From: Arsukibacterium tuosuense | GTDB taxonomy: Bacteria > Pseudomonadota > Gammaproteobacteria > Enterobacterales > Alteromonadaceae | Reading direction: 5' to 3' | DNA: 64,000 nucleotides | Assembly (NCBI RefSeq): GCF_900215315.1 | Contig: NZ_OBEB01000005.1 | Location: 305,416-369,415, forward strand | Shown here: one piece after another, positions 17,201 to 25,800 of the stretch | Layout of the letters: each line of letters opens with the position of its first letter | Numbering within the stretch: the stretch's first letter is position 1 | Made by a program: the position numbers and the translations under genes | Notes under the pieces: model-generated | Told to the model about the DNA's origin: nothing | Databases searched by the model: none | What the model saw: only the letters and a program-made list of their open reading frames with translations

Positions 17201-19101
17201 TGGGGCGCAATCGCAGCTCCAGCCGCATAAGCGATACCACTGCCATCGACTACCGTGTTCCAGCCGTTAAAGCTATGCTCTGCTTTGGTTAAGGTATTTT
17301 CGGCTGGATAAATGGCTGCGCCCTGATACAAGGGCGGCGTACCTAGGTCAGCACCATTGCCATCGAAGGTTAATACAAAGCCATTGGCCTGATAGGCCCC
17401 CATATCCACAGCGCCAAGCCGCCAATAGCCGCGCTGATCATTCGCGGGCACATCTGCATCACTACTGCCTGCACCGATGGCGGGGCTACCCGGTAACAGC
17501 GCATATGTTTGGCTTGCACCACCATTGTCGGCCAGCGCTGCCAGCAGTGGATCACCGGTGATTAGATTATCAATGCTCTCATCATTGCTTTCAGTACGAA
17601 AGCCAATAATAGAGTGACTTATCGTTAAAGCGGTTGGCGCCGCTATATGCAGGTCGGCTGTCGCAGGTGATAACGCCGCGTTATTGCCGGAAACTATACT
17701 ATTTACCAGGCTAACCGAGCCACCTGCCCCAAACTGTCCAATGCCGCCACCATTACCGGCCGATGAATTACCGGTAACGGTAGAGTTAATGAGTGTTAGT
17801 GACGAAGTGACATATAAACCAATAGCCCCGCCCAGGGTGTCAGTACCAGAGACTCCAGCTGTTATCGAGTTGCCAGTAAAAGTGGTATTAATCAAAATGG
17901 CTGTCGCACTGGAATTAAGGACTAAGGCACCACCAAAAACGCGATCGCTGCTTGGTAGATGACCGGAATTACCATCAACCAGAGTATTTTTCATGGTCAA
18001 CGTAGAACGCATGAATATGGCACCACCGGCAAACATTGAATTGCTCTCAACTCTGTTGTTGGTTAAACGACTGTTATTGATTTGCAATGGTGATTGCGCT
18101 TCAATCGCACCGCCCCATTGTCCCGTCAAATAACCATTACGAAGCGTAACACCTTCAATAATGGTTTCGGGCAAGCCAGTGCCAATATAAAAAATACGGC
18201 CTTGCTCTGACTGTGGCGTTGCCATCGCTTGAATGATGGTTTGCTCAGCCCCGGCTCCAACAATTACCAAGGCTTTAGTAAGATTGATATTTTTTTCAGT
18301 GAAGGTTTCTGCTGCCAGTTGCAGAATATCGTATGGCGAAGCTGCAACAACGGCAGCTGCAATGCTGGCATAAAGACCGCTTGTCCCGACCGTGTGCAGA
18401 TCACGAAATTGCAGCCTTAAGTCAGAGGTTTCAGCATTGATATTGGCACTGGCATCACCGCTGAGAAAGGCGCTGTTGCTAAATTGCAGCGTAAGGTTGC
18501 TGACGTTGTCCGCCTGGGAGCTGTCCAGCGCAGCACCACTTAACACCAGCTCCAACTCACTGCTGCTAACAAAATTAAGGGTGGCGCTTAAGCCGGCCGG
18601 TAAATTGCTAAGCGCTGCCTTGCCGGTTGCCAGCAGGTTTTCACCCACCGAGCCGCTAAAACTATCACCATCCAGCAAGTTGTGCGTTAGGGTTAACGTG
18701 TCCGGGAAACGGCCATCATTGCTGAGGCTCTCAAACAGGGTTTTGCTGCTAAAGCCGATCAAAGGACCCGCCGGGCCTACGGTTGGCACAGGTCCAGGCC
18801 CGCCATTCCAGCCAGTGGCTGGTGGGGTATCAGGGTTATTATAACTGTAATAATACATACGCATGCAGAAATCGTAAGGTTCAATAACCCACATCCCGCC
18901 ACAACGATACAAATACCAGGTCTGCGCACCTTCTTCTTTACGATAAGCCGGCACCCCATCTTGGGTAGCGTATTCCAGATAAATCCCATTGGCATCGGCC
19001 TCGCCGGCATCACTGACCAGATAATTGGCTTGCGCTTGCGCCATAAAAAACACAAAACATACCAGACTAAGGTATTTAAATAATTGATTTAACAGGGGCA
19101 T
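14245..19101 (-). CDS. Giant secreted surface protein: beta-helix, InlB-type repeats, GlyGly-CTERM-like tail
   Basis: 1618 residues. A signal peptide (to about residue 25, AQAQA) is followed by a region of right-handed beta-helix character at about 230-550 (GVTLRNGYLTGQWGGAI, ALVLNSSATAILINTTFTGN) ending in a choice-of-anchor-Q-like segment (DNGGASQTYALLPGSPAIGAG, DQRGYWRLGAVDMGAYQ). Five InlB B-type repeats follow (VSFDSAGGSA...REGYTFAGW...VTAQW pattern), then a roughly 500-residue unassigned region and two more such repeats before the end. The C-terminus (SSGGSMQLLWLCGLLIL, then RRYVAR) looks like a GlyGly-CTERM sorting signal used by rhombosortase and type II secretion. Probably an exported, surface-attached adhesin-like protein; the ligand is unknown. 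It sits between xerD and fldB, which are neighbours in E. coli. Confidence 0.82.
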   Translation of the reverse strand: MPLLNQLFKYLSLVCFVFFMAQAQANYLVSDAGEADANGIYLEYATQDGVPAYRKEEGAQTWYLYRCGGMWVIEPYDFCMRMYYYSYNNPDTPPATGWNGGPGPVPTVGPAGPLIGFSSKTLFESLSNDGRFPDTLTLTHNLLDGDSFSGSVGENLLATGKAALSNLPAGLSATLNFVSSSELELVLSGAALDSSQADNVSNLTLQFSNSAFLSGDASANINAETSDLRLQFRDLHTVGTSGLYASIAAAVVAASPYDILQLAAETFTEKNINLTKALVIVGAGAEQTIIQAMATPQSEQGRIFYIGTGLPETIIEGVTLRNGYLTGQWGGAIEAQSPLQINNSRLTNNRVESNSMFAGGAIFMRSTLTMKNTLVDGNSGHLPSSDRVFGGALVLNSSATAILINTTFTGNSITAGVSGTDTLGGAIGLYVTSSLTLINSTVTGNSSAGNGGGIGQFGAGGSVSLVNSIVSGNNAALSPATADLHIAAPTALTISHSIIGFRTESNDESIDNLITGDPLLAALADNGGASQTYALLPGSPAIGAGSSDADVPANDQRGYWRLGAVDMGAYQANGFVLTFDGNGADLGTPPLYQGAAIYPAENTLTKAEHSFNGWNTVVDGSGIAYAAGAAIAPQAGTFTLYAQWVTSGYTVTFQDWNGTLLKTETVPDGDSATAPAEPGRVGHSFTGWSPANFSSITADTVVTAQYSIKSYTVSFVDWNSTVLKTETVNHGSGATPPANPSRTGHSFTNWDRDFNTITANTTVTAQYSVNSFTLSFDSAGGSAIAAITANFGTNITAPATPTREGYTFAGWTPALPATMPASNVNVTAQWTVNVYTVSFDSAGGSAVAAITANFGTNITAPATPTREGYTFAGWTPALPVTMPASNVNVTAQWSQNNFTVTATLTGEGNVTPASQQVNFGNNASFALSVAEDTFVQIESNCAASRSGNQVITAVIQKDCAISLMVFAAVELEIEDSSPAGSAEARRFRLSEGAGEQVLTALQQTRSGTTEWRDISDADTLLTLQDDGSYLFSTERTGRYTFDFKDNISGEQVSVTFDVLPYIAFTTSSQPVQQDTPALARVWLSDEPIDYPVRVEIKGEQVILDNSLLELNAEDMRRQAFMLTATAASDSELTLLNDGLEQALLGSPHRQRLAIKTEQLPLVLKTSVTQDAASGFVIEQSGGLVELIATELNGVPAEFSWQATELELSASGASASFNPEGLASGRYYVKLTAEAGAQQGQLELALNVVADCPVADCSNSGVSGIPASQNPQAGVPNRLPLCPQGDGSSRVAQCLGQSGLYIEVPNQYQLTLGLFSEQQSWQSGQFGVALTEGSLLDTGYQHLGFLVNMDIIGLESPGESVSVAIPLPAGQSTPTGALWRKLVNLVWQDFVEDGNNHIESASRNALGNCPGVSSDSWRSGLNEGDACIRLTIEDGGPNDDDAKANGVIRDPGVLAVRNSYTLTFDANGGSTVAAVTQLYGSELDIAPPVREGHSFLGWSPALPATMPEQDITFVAQWQINQYQIRFDTVGGQALAPLSLNFGSGINAPTPVRQGYSFKGWNPILPQSMPAQDLQVTAQWYKSTVVVKSSGGSMQLLWLCGLLILTVRRYVARLPDLTGS
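16422..16591 (-). repeat. Intragenic direct repeat, copy 2 (InlB-type repeat 5)
   Basis: 170 bp nearly identical to 16611-16780 (I count three base differences), offset 189 bp, i.e. 63 codons. It encodes a complete InlB-type repeat. The near identity contrasts with the diverged other repeats in the gene and implies recent duplication or gene conversion. Confidence 0.9.
16611..16780 (-). repeat. Intragenic direct repeat, copy 1 (InlB-type repeat 4)
   Basis: Partner of 16422-16591. Being a multiple of 3 in period, gain or loss of a copy by slippage or recombination would keep the reading frame. Confidence 0.9.
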
Positions 19102-19234
19102 GGGACGAACTCCGGTGGTACTAGCTTATTAACTAGCGAAGCCCATGCCAGAGTTAGGCAAGGACAAAAATCTTACTGCTTATTACCATTACCCTATTTT
19201 CCTTTCCCCCTACTCTAGAATGTTTTTTAGCTTT

Positions 19235-19270
19235 AAGGCGTTAAGTCGCAAAGCGACTTAAAACGCTTTT
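19235..19270. repeat. Long imperfect hairpin in the fldB upstream spacer
   Basis: A 9-bp stem (TTAAGTCGC / GCGACTTAA, loop AAA) extended after a 2-nt bulge by six more pairs. No plus-strand gene ends nearby, so it is not an obvious terminator. The rest of the 425-bp spacer 19102-19526 holds the start signals of the two divergent genes (GGAG 8 nt before the ATG at 19101) and nothing else I recognise. Confidence 0.5.
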
Positions 19271-19526
19271 TAGGCAACATTATTTAAACACCAAAACCTA
19301 CATGCTTAAGAATAAAACGTTACCTCAGCACCATATGCCTTAACCACTAGACTTACCAGATAAAGTTTTATGCCGGTCATTAATAGTAAAGGCTACCAAT
19401 TGACTGATGTGAGATTGCCAGGAGACAATTGCTGCCAAACATCTATGCCTGAGATCCCTGCTATCCGTTGGGTAACATAGCGGCAATCTGCTACAATGCG
19501 CGGCAGAACTTGCTGGCGGAAATCAG

Positions 19527-20045
19527 ATGAAAATAGGCTTATTTTACGGTTCAACCACCTGCTATACCGAAATGGTGGCAGAAAAAATTCAGGCATTGAT
19601 TGGTGCCGATGTGGTCGACTTACACAATATTAAAACCGTGCCTCTGGCGAGAATGGCTGACTACCAGTTGTTGATCCTGGGTTTATCAACCTGGGATTTT
19701 GGCGAAATTCAGGAAGACTGGGAAGCGCATTGGGACGAGATCAGTAGCGTTGATTTACGCGGTAAAACTATTGCTATATATGGCATGGGCGATCAGCTCG
19801 GTTATGCCGAGTGGTTTATCGATGCGGTTGGCATGCTGCATGATGCCATTGCCCCACAAAGCCCGGATCGCATAGGTTTCTGGCCAACCAGCGGCTATGA
19901 CTTTATTGCCTCCAAAGCCCTGACCACTGACGGCGAGCTGTTTTATGGCCTGGCCCTGGACGATGAAAACCAGTACGAGCAAACCGATGAGCGTTTAAAT
20001 AGCTGGGTCAGCCAAATTCTGACTGAAATCGCTGAGCGGCTTTAA
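19527..20045 (+). CDS. fldB: Flavodoxin FldB
   Basis: 172 residues, against 173 for E. coli FldB, with very similar sequence. The FMN phosphate loop is FYGSTTCYTE near the N-terminus, and the isoalloxazine-contacting loops STWDFGEIQEDW and YGMGDQLGYAEWF are intact, including the long-chain flavodoxin insertion. A small cytosolic FMN electron carrier. The gene is convergent with trmN and overlaps it by 4 bp. In E. coli fldB is divergent from xerD; here the same orientation holds but a 4.9-kb gene stands between. Confidence 0.95.
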   Translation: MKIGLFYGSTTCYTEMVAEKIQALIGADVVDLHNIKTVPLARMADYQLLILGLSTWDFGEIQEDWEAHWDEISSVDLRGKTIAIYGMGDQLGYAEWFIDAVGMLHDAIAPQSPDRIGFWPTSGYDFIASKALTTDGELFYGLALDDENQYEQTDERLNSWVSQILTEIAERL

Positions 20046-20788
20046 AACTTCAGATAAAAATCCCTGAGTAAATGACGGTATTGCTCGCTGTAACTACCAT
20101 CGTCATTATGGATTAATAACTGTTGCTGCCGGGGTTGGCAAGGGACCCGCTGCCACTGCATCAGTCGGCGAAGTGGTGCCTTATCTGCCCGGCTAAACAC
20201 CTGGCAGCTGGCCATCGCAAACCAGCCCTGTGCGCCTGCCAGCTGGCTGAATGCCTCGGCGGCTGGCTCTGGTAACACCAACGCCAAACTGCCGCCTGGC
20301 GCTAACAGCTCTGCCGCTTTTGCCAGTAACAATGGCAGCGGTAAACTGGCAGTATGCCTGGCCTGGTTACGCTTGCCATTGCTACCTAACAGGGCATTGT
20401 CGAAAAAAGGTGGGTTAGAGACAATTAAAGCGTAACGCTCGGCTGGCTGATAGGTTAGAATATCGCCCTTTAGCAGTTGCAGGCGACTGGCAAAGGAGCT
20501 TTGCCGGAAATTGTGCTCAGCCTGGCGGGCGGCATCGCTGTCAAGTTCAATTGCGCGGATAGTGGCTTGTGGCGCACGCTGCGCCAGCATCAGGCTGATT
20601 AAGCCACTGCCGCTGCCAATATCTAAATAAGCCGCGCTATCTTTGGTGACAGCGCAGCCGTTTAAGCTGACATAAGTTGGCAAGCTGGCCCAGGCCCCCA
20701 GCAATAAACCATCAGTCCCGACTTTCATCGCGCACTGATCATGGCCCACGAAAAATTGTTTACACTTAAAACCAGCTGACATCTTCAC
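20042..20788 (-). CDS. trmN: tRNA1(Val) adenine-37 N6-methyltransferase
   Basis: 248 residues. The N-terminus KQFFVGHDQCAMKVGTDGLLLGAW is the hallmark of the TrmN6/YfiC family. The SAM-binding motif I is YLDIGSGSGLISLMLAQ, and the N6-adenine-type catalytic motif is NPPF (IVSNPPFFDN). It methylates A37 of tRNA-Val. It is divergent from srmB with a 72-bp spacer, the same pairing as yfiC-srmB in E. coli. Confidence 0.94.
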   Translation of the reverse strand: MKMSAGFKCKQFFVGHDQCAMKVGTDGLLLGAWASLPTYVSLNGCAVTKDSAAYLDIGSGSGLISLMLAQRAPQATIRAIELDSDAARQAEHNFRQSSFASRLQLLKGDILTYQPAERYALIVSNPPFFDNALLGSNGKRNQARHTASLPLPLLLAKAAELLAPGGSLALVLPEPAAEAFSQLAGAQGWFAMASCQVFSRADKAPLRRLMQWQRVPCQPRQQQLLIHNDDGSYSEQYRHLLRDFYLKF

Positions 20789-20860
20789 CTCTGCCGATAG
20801 TTTACTGGCTGCCAGGCAGGTTTGTCATCTGAATACTGTCGACCCTGAGGAACACCTTTT

Positions 20861-22084
20861 ATGAGCTTTGCCGATTTCCAATTCGACGACTCAATTAACC
20901 AGGCACTGGAAGAAGCCGGCTTTACCGAGCCGACCTTAATTCAGCAGTTGGCTATTCCACCGGCACTGGACGGCCGCGATGTGCTGGCCAGCGCCCCGAC
21001 CGGTACCGGTAAAACCCTGGCCTTTGTGTTGCCGGCTATTCAGTATTTACTGGATTTCCCGCGGCGCGACCCTGGTTTTTGCCGGGTGTTGGTCATGACC
21101 CCTACCCGCGAGCTGGCATTTCAGGTTTATGAGGAATTCAAGCAACTGGCGCAATACACCAAGCTTAACGTTGGGGTAATAACCGGCGGTATTAATTACG
21201 GCAGCCATAAAGATACCCTCGAAAAAAACAACGATATTCTGGTTGCCACCCCGGGGCGTTTAACCGAGTATCTGGATGAAGAAAGCTTTCAGGCTGACGA
21301 AGTGGAAGTGCTTATTCTGGATGAAGCCGACCGGATGCTCGATATGGGCTTTATTGGTGAAATGAACCGGATAGTGCTGGAGGCAAGGCGACGCCGCCAG
21401 ACGTTTTTATTCTCAGCCACCCTGGAAGGTTTAAATTTAGAGCGTTTTGCCGCGCGGGCGTTAAAAGAACCAGAGCAAATTGAAGCAGTACCGTCACGCA
21501 AAGAAAAAGCCAAAATTTTGCAGTGGCTGCATCTGGCCGATGACAATGTTCATAAGTTGGCGCTGCTCACTCACATTCTGAAGCAGGAAGATGTCACCAA
21601 AGCCATCGTTTTTGTGAAAACCCGGGAGCGGCTGGCCAGCTTAACCGGTCAGCTGGAAAGCGCTGGTATCAAATGCTGCTGGTTACAGGGCGAGATGCCG
21701 CAGGATAAACGCTTGCAGGCCGTACAGCGTTTCAGCCAGGGCCAGGTGCCGGTGCTGATTGCCACTGACATTGCCGCCCGCGGTCTGGATATTGACGATA
21801 TCAGCCATGTTATCAATTACGATATGCCACGCAGTGCCGACACTTATGTCCACCGGATTGGCCGGACCGGCCGCGCCGGCAAAAAAGGCACGGCTATTTC
21901 GCTGGTAGAAGCGCACGATATGGCGATGGTGGCCAAAATAGATCGCTACACCGAGCAAAAGCTGAAACGGCGTGTGATTGACAGTCTGCGACCAAAGCAT
22001 AAAGAAGCGAAAATAGGCAAGAAGAAGAAAAAACCCGGTAAGCTGGCAGCCAAAAAGCTGGCCAAAAAAGCCCCTAAAAAATAA
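20861..22084 (+). CDS. srmB: DEAD-box RNA helicase SrmB
   Basis: 407 residues. All DEAD-box motifs are present in order: Q motif (FTEPTLIQQLAIP), Walker A APTGTGKT, PTREL, TPGR, DEAD (LILDEADRMLDMG), SAT, then in the second RecA domain ARGLDID and HRIGRTGRAG. A Lys-rich basic tail (KIGKKKKKPGKLAAKKLAKK) follows, typical of RNA contacts. SrmB helps early 50S subunit assembly. The assignment over other DEAD-box paralogues rests on the N-terminus and on the adjacent trmN. A T-loop hairpin (CTGGCG..CGCCAG) at 22111-22132 may end the transcript. Confidence 0.93.
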   Translation: MSFADFQFDDSINQALEEAGFTEPTLIQQLAIPPALDGRDVLASAPTGTGKTLAFVLPAIQYLLDFPRRDPGFCRVLVMTPTRELAFQVYEEFKQLAQYTKLNVGVITGGINYGSHKDTLEKNNDILVATPGRLTEYLDEESFQADEVEVLILDEADRMLDMGFIGEMNRIVLEARRRRQTFLFSATLEGLNLERFAARALKEPEQIEAVPSRKEKAKILQWLHLADDNVHKLALLTHILKQEDVTKAIVFVKTRERLASLTGQLESAGIKCCWLQGEMPQDKRLQAVQRFSQGQVPVLIATDIAARGLDIDDISHVINYDMPRSADTYVHRIGRTGRAGKKGTAISLVEAHDMAMVAKIDRYTEQKLKRRVIDSLRPKHKEAKIGKKKKKPGKLAAKKLAKKAPKK

Positions 22085-22210
22085 TCCTGTCTCAGCGCGC
22101 TATTGCAGCAAACTGGCGTTTTTTTGCGCCAGTGCTGCTGCATTTTCAATAAAAGCATGCTATCAATAGCGATAAATTAGGAATAATTTATTACTAAGAG
22201 GCATCAAGTC

Positions 22211-23278
22211 ATGAATAAACGCCAATTTTTACAGTCCAGCGCACTGGCGCTAAGTGTATTACCGCTGGGGCTGCTCCCTCTTAGTAGTTGTGCTGCCGTT
22301 AGTAACCGACCTGGTGCCGCTAACAGCAACGCCATTCTGCCTAAAATGCTCAACCCGGGTGATACTGTAGCGCTGGTTAGCCCGTCTAAAGCTACCGACG
22401 AGCGGCTGGATATCCAAATTGCCACTGAAGTGATGCAGGCTTTAGGCTTTAAAGTGAAAACAGGCCAGCATCTGCAGGGGCGCCGCGGCCATCTGGCAGG
22501 CACCGATCTTGAACGGGCCAGCGATATTAATGCCATGTTTGCTGATCCAGAGGTAAATGCGATTATTTGCCTGCGTGGCGGCTCGGGTGCTGCCCGGCTA
22601 TTGCCGCTACTCGACTACCCGCTGATTAAACGTAACCCGAAAGTGTTGCTGGGCTACTCCGATATTACTGCACTGCACAATGCTATTAATGCCCAGACCG
22701 GACTGGTTACCTTTCATGGCCCCAATGGCACCGGCAGCTGGAACAGCTTTAATGCTGACCAGTTTCAGCGGGTATTTTTCCAGCGTGAGTTGATGCAGTA
22801 TCAGAATGAGTTAAATGCCAAAGACGAGTTAGTGCCGCGGCAAAACCGTATTCAAACCATTACTGGTGGCAAGGTACAGGGCCAGCTGGTGGGTGGCAAC
22901 CTGACCGTATTAACGGCATTAGCAGGCTCGCCCTACTTGCCTGACTTCACCGGTAAAATTTTATTCCTGGAAGATGTCGAAGAAGCCCCCTACCGGGTAG
23001 ATCGGATGCTCAGCACCTTAAAGCTGATGGGCGCGCTGGATAAAATTGCCGGCTTTATTTTTGGTGAATGCACAGCCTGCCGGCCAGGTGGCGGTTTTGG
23101 CTGGTTAACGATGGATCAGATTTTTGATGATCATATTAAGCCATTGAATATTCCGGCGTATCGCGGCGCGATGATTGGCCATTTAAGCAAACAGTTTATT
23201 GTGCCGCACGGCGCCACTGTAGAAATGGATGCTGACGCCGGCACGTTCAGGATGTTACAAGGTGTGTTTCAGAGCTAA
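22211..23278 (+). CDS. LD-carboxypeptidase (peptidase S66), probably an exported lipoprotein
   Basis: 355 residues. The S66 serine-peptidase pattern is complete: nucleophile Ser125 in LRGGSGAARLL, Glu in FLEDVEEAPYRVDRML and His in VPHGATVEMD. The family removes the terminal D-Ala from murein tetrapeptides (LdcA). Unlike cytosolic E. coli LdcA, this protein begins MNKRQFLQSSALALSVLPLG with a lipobox-like LSSC (Cys27), so export and lipidation are likely; the KR before a hydrophobic stretch is weakly Tat-like. The start has AAGAGG upstream. It stands alone between srmB and the converging gsk. Confidence 0.87.
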   Translation: MNKRQFLQSSALALSVLPLGLLPLSSCAAVSNRPGAANSNAILPKMLNPGDTVALVSPSKATDERLDIQIATEVMQALGFKVKTGQHLQGRRGHLAGTDLERASDINAMFADPEVNAIICLRGGSGAARLLPLLDYPLIKRNPKVLLGYSDITALHNAINAQTGLVTFHGPNGTGSWNSFNADQFQRVFFQRELMQYQNELNAKDELVPRQNRIQTITGGKVQGQLVGGNLTVLTALAGSPYLPDFTGKILFLEDVEEAPYRVDRMLSTLKLMGALDKIAGFIFGECTACRPGGGFGWLTMDQIFDDHIKPLNIPAYRGAMIGHLSKQFIVPHGATVEMDADAGTFRMLQGVFQS

Positions 23279-23531
23279 GCCTTTCTGAGGGAGAGTGCGG
23301 ATTACTCTAAGACGACCGTTGAAGCCCTGGACGGGCGGAAACGAGCCTACAGGGATGTATTTACGGCGTGTCGTCGTGAGTAATGGGTACGCTCCCGGGT
23401 TCAAGCGACTAAGCTGGAAATCCCGCTGTGCTCGCCACAGCAACTCGCAAGCCATCCCTGGCTTGCTCAGACACTCTGTGGCTGTGCATCGGGACACCAG
23501 CTCAGTACGCTAAATTTATCCGTGAAGCGAT
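23279..23531. repeat. Intergenic repeat-type element with long inverted arms
   Basis: Non-coding spacer between converging ldcA-like and gsk genes. Arms ATTACTC..GACGAC (23301-23316) pair with GTCGTC..GAGTAAT (23370-23384), and inside them CCCTG (23325-23329) pairs with CAGGG (23350-23354); a second AGGGATG / CATCCCT pair links 23351-23357 to the 23450s. It looks like a dispersed palindromic intergenic unit, but no second copy of this one is in the window. Short reading frames through it lack ribosome sites. Confidence 0.55.
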
Positions 23532-24830
23532 TTACCGTTCCCAGTACGCTTCTTCCAAACTATCTTCGCGCTCGGGCAGGCCTTTTGATAAGCGCGGTGC
23601 ATTCTGTACCAGAATTTCATAGCTTACCCGATTCGCGTACTTACAAATCTGGGCGAAGCTGGAATACGCCAGGTAAGGCATTTCATGCTTACCCGACAAT
23701 GGCTGTACCTGCTTATGGAAATGATTCGCCGCCATATCGTGCAAAATAGCCGACAAGGCACCATCACCGGCACCATTGGTATTTTTAATCCGCTCCGGCC
23801 CGCCAAGGTACGGGTCAATATGCGAATACACCTTTAATGGCTGCTCGCAGTACTGGCGTAGCATCGGCCGGCTGAACTCATACTGGTTAAAATCAGCCAG
23901 GCTGGCTGATTTAATCGGGTTACTGCTTTCCCGCTTCACGCTGTCATCGGTATGGCCACATAAATACAAGCCCTCCGGCCCGGCGGTTATCAACACCATA
24001 TCAGTATGGTCCAGAATAGCTTCCGCCGCTTTTAACGGGTCGGCAAAACCGGTCAGCGCTTCGGCTTCCAGTTCGTTCATCGCCAGCACGTTAACGTAGT
24101 TTTTGATGGTACTGATGATTTGCTCGCGGTTCTCTTCTACCAGATGGCGGGTGCCCAGGCTCATGACCACCGGCACATCATGGGCTTTCGCATCTTCCAG
24201 CGCTTTGTGCATCGCCCGCTGTATCGGCTGGCCAATGGCCCGCAGCGGGTAAGCACTGACCACAAAAGCCGACGCTGCGGCAATAATATCGGTTGGAATA
24301 TAATCGGGCTCCAGCTGATCCATGTCGCTCGGGTCGATGACAAAAGTCCGTTCGCCGTCCGGGGTAATCATCGTAATACCCCGGCCAATATCGCCCGCCA
24401 CGCCCTGCAAATGGTTCATATCCACTTTCGAACTGGTATGGCAGACATAATGATAGGCCGGAGAGCCCAACGCAATATTGGCCGACATCACGCCTAGCAA
24501 TACCGATTTATCATCAGCTAACACCGAGTAATTGTGAATGGTGTTGCCAATGGTGCCACCGGCAAAATGGTCTGATATCGCCTGCTTGGCCACCAGTTCC
24601 TGATAAATAGCGTTAGCTTTGGCATGTTCAACCAGATTGGATAAGCCTTTCTGAATATCGTAACGAACCAGAAAATCATCCGTTACGCTTGCCACTACAT
24701 CGACGATAGTTTGGTCCAGGCCCACAATATAAGTATCCAGCTCAGGTCGAACTTCAAAGCTGGGCAATTGCGGCTTTGGCTGAGATACAGGAAAATAATG
24801 CTTAATTTTACGCAGGCCGGGAAATTTCAT
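23532..24830 (-). CDS. gsk: Inosine/guanosine kinase
   Basis: 432 residues, against 434 for E. coli Gsk, and similar end to end (MKFPGLRKIKHYFPV start; GLPEREDSLEEAYWER end). A PfkB-family sugar kinase that phosphorylates inosine and guanosine in purine salvage. The nucleoside-binding GGTIGNTIHNYSVL and the catalytic NTNGAGDGALSAILHD (PfkB signature 2) are intact. Monocistronic; no regulatory site recognised. Confidence 0.95.
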   Translation of the reverse strand: MKFPGLRKIKHYFPVSQPKPQLPSFEVRPELDTYIVGLDQTIVDVVASVTDDFLVRYDIQKGLSNLVEHAKANAIYQELVAKQAISDHFAGGTIGNTIHNYSVLADDKSVLLGVMSANIALGSPAYHYVCHTSSKVDMNHLQGVAGDIGRGITMITPDGERTFVIDPSDMDQLEPDYIPTDIIAAASAFVVSAYPLRAIGQPIQRAMHKALEDAKAHDVPVVMSLGTRHLVEENREQIISTIKNYVNVLAMNELEAEALTGFADPLKAAEAILDHTDMVLITAGPEGLYLCGHTDDSVKRESSNPIKSASLADFNQYEFSRPMLRQYCEQPLKVYSHIDPYLGGPERIKNTNGAGDGALSAILHDMAANHFHKQVQPLSGKHEMPYLAYSSFAQICKYANRVSYEILVQNAPRLSKGLPEREDSLEEAYWER

Positions 24831-24923
24831 GCTAAAGGCTCAACAACAAACAAGCAGCTATTTTAGCAAAAATGTCAGCAAAGCCTAAGCGCCTTATTGC
24901 GCCTTTGCTTAATTATTACTGAT

Positions 24924-25700
24924 TTACTCTGGTTGCCGGCGTAAAAACACCGGTTTATCGGCGGTTGAATCATCCTTGCTGTACTGATAACCCGCCAAAT
25001 TAAATTTGTTAATAGTCTTAGGATCAGTAACTTGCTGCTGAATAACATAACGCGCCATTAGGCCGCGGGCTTTTTTGGCAAAAAAACTGATTATTTTGTA
25101 CTGGCCGTTTTTAAAGTCTTTGAATACCGGGGTAATGATTCTGGCCTGCAGCGCTCTGGGTTTTACCGCCTTGAAATACTCCTGTGATGCCAGATTCAGT
25201 AATACGTCTGACTTCAGCTCAGCCAGCTGCTTATTCAGATTATCGGTAATTTGCTGCTGCCAGAACGCATATAAATCTTTGCCGGCCTGATTCGCTAACT
25301 TGGTACCCATTTCCAACCGGTACGGCAGCATTAAATCCAGCGGTCGCAGCACGCCATATAAACCGCTTAAAATGCGCAGATGTTGCTGAGCATACTGCAG
25401 CTGTTTTGTGTTGAGACTTGCCGCATCCAGCCCCTGATAAACATCGCCGTTAAACATAAATAGCGCCGCTTTGGCATCAGGGACACTGTAATCTGCTTGC
25501 CACTGGCAGAAACGGGCGGCATTTAAACCGGCCAGTTTATCACTGATATGCATTAACGAGCCCAGCTCAGCCGGGCTGAGTTTTTTACATATATCTGCCA
25601 ACTCGCTGGCCTGCGGCAACAGTGCTGGCATCGTAGAGTCAAGCTGCAGTGAAACGGGGTTTGGATCAAGATCTTTTGCCGGGGATACCACCATTAACAT
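24924..25700 (-). CDS. yaaA: Peroxide stress protein YaaA
   Basis: 258 residues from the ATG at 25700, matching the E. coli length and its start (MLMVVSPAKDLDP); an in-frame ATG at 25760 would add 20 residues with no counterpart in the family. DUF328 features are visible: LSGLYGVLRPLDLMLPYRLEM, NLASQEYFKAVKP and YKIISFFAKKARGLMARY. In E. coli YaaA lowers free iron and DNA damage during hydrogen peroxide stress and is OxyR-controlled; no OxyR site was identified here. Confidence 0.95.
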   Translation of the reverse strand: MLMVVSPAKDLDPNPVSLQLDSTMPALLPQASELADICKKLSPAELGSLMHISDKLAGLNAARFCQWQADYSVPDAKAALFMFNGDVYQGLDAASLNTKQLQYAQQHLRILSGLYGVLRPLDLMLPYRLEMGTKLANQAGKDLYAFWQQQITDNLNKQLAELKSDVLLNLASQEYFKAVKPRALQARIITPVFKDFKNGQYKIISFFAKKARGLMARYVIQQQVTDPKTINKFNLAGYQYSKDDSTADKPVFLRRQPE

Positions 25701-25800
25701 AAAAACATTACCTGTATTGCGAATTCGTTTAAATAAAGTGTAAATAGGCTGCAAGGCCATACGTTGTCGGGCCAGCGTTAGTTCATTGTCCGCGCCGGAT

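Noticed and set aside
19235..19270. Integron attC site
   Set aside because: One long hairpin with no paired R/L boxes and no cassette or integrase nearby.
23295..23749. Several short plus-strand ORFs in the gsk 3' region and spacer
   Set aside because: They lie over palindromic non-coding sequence or antisense to gsk, with no ribosome sites.
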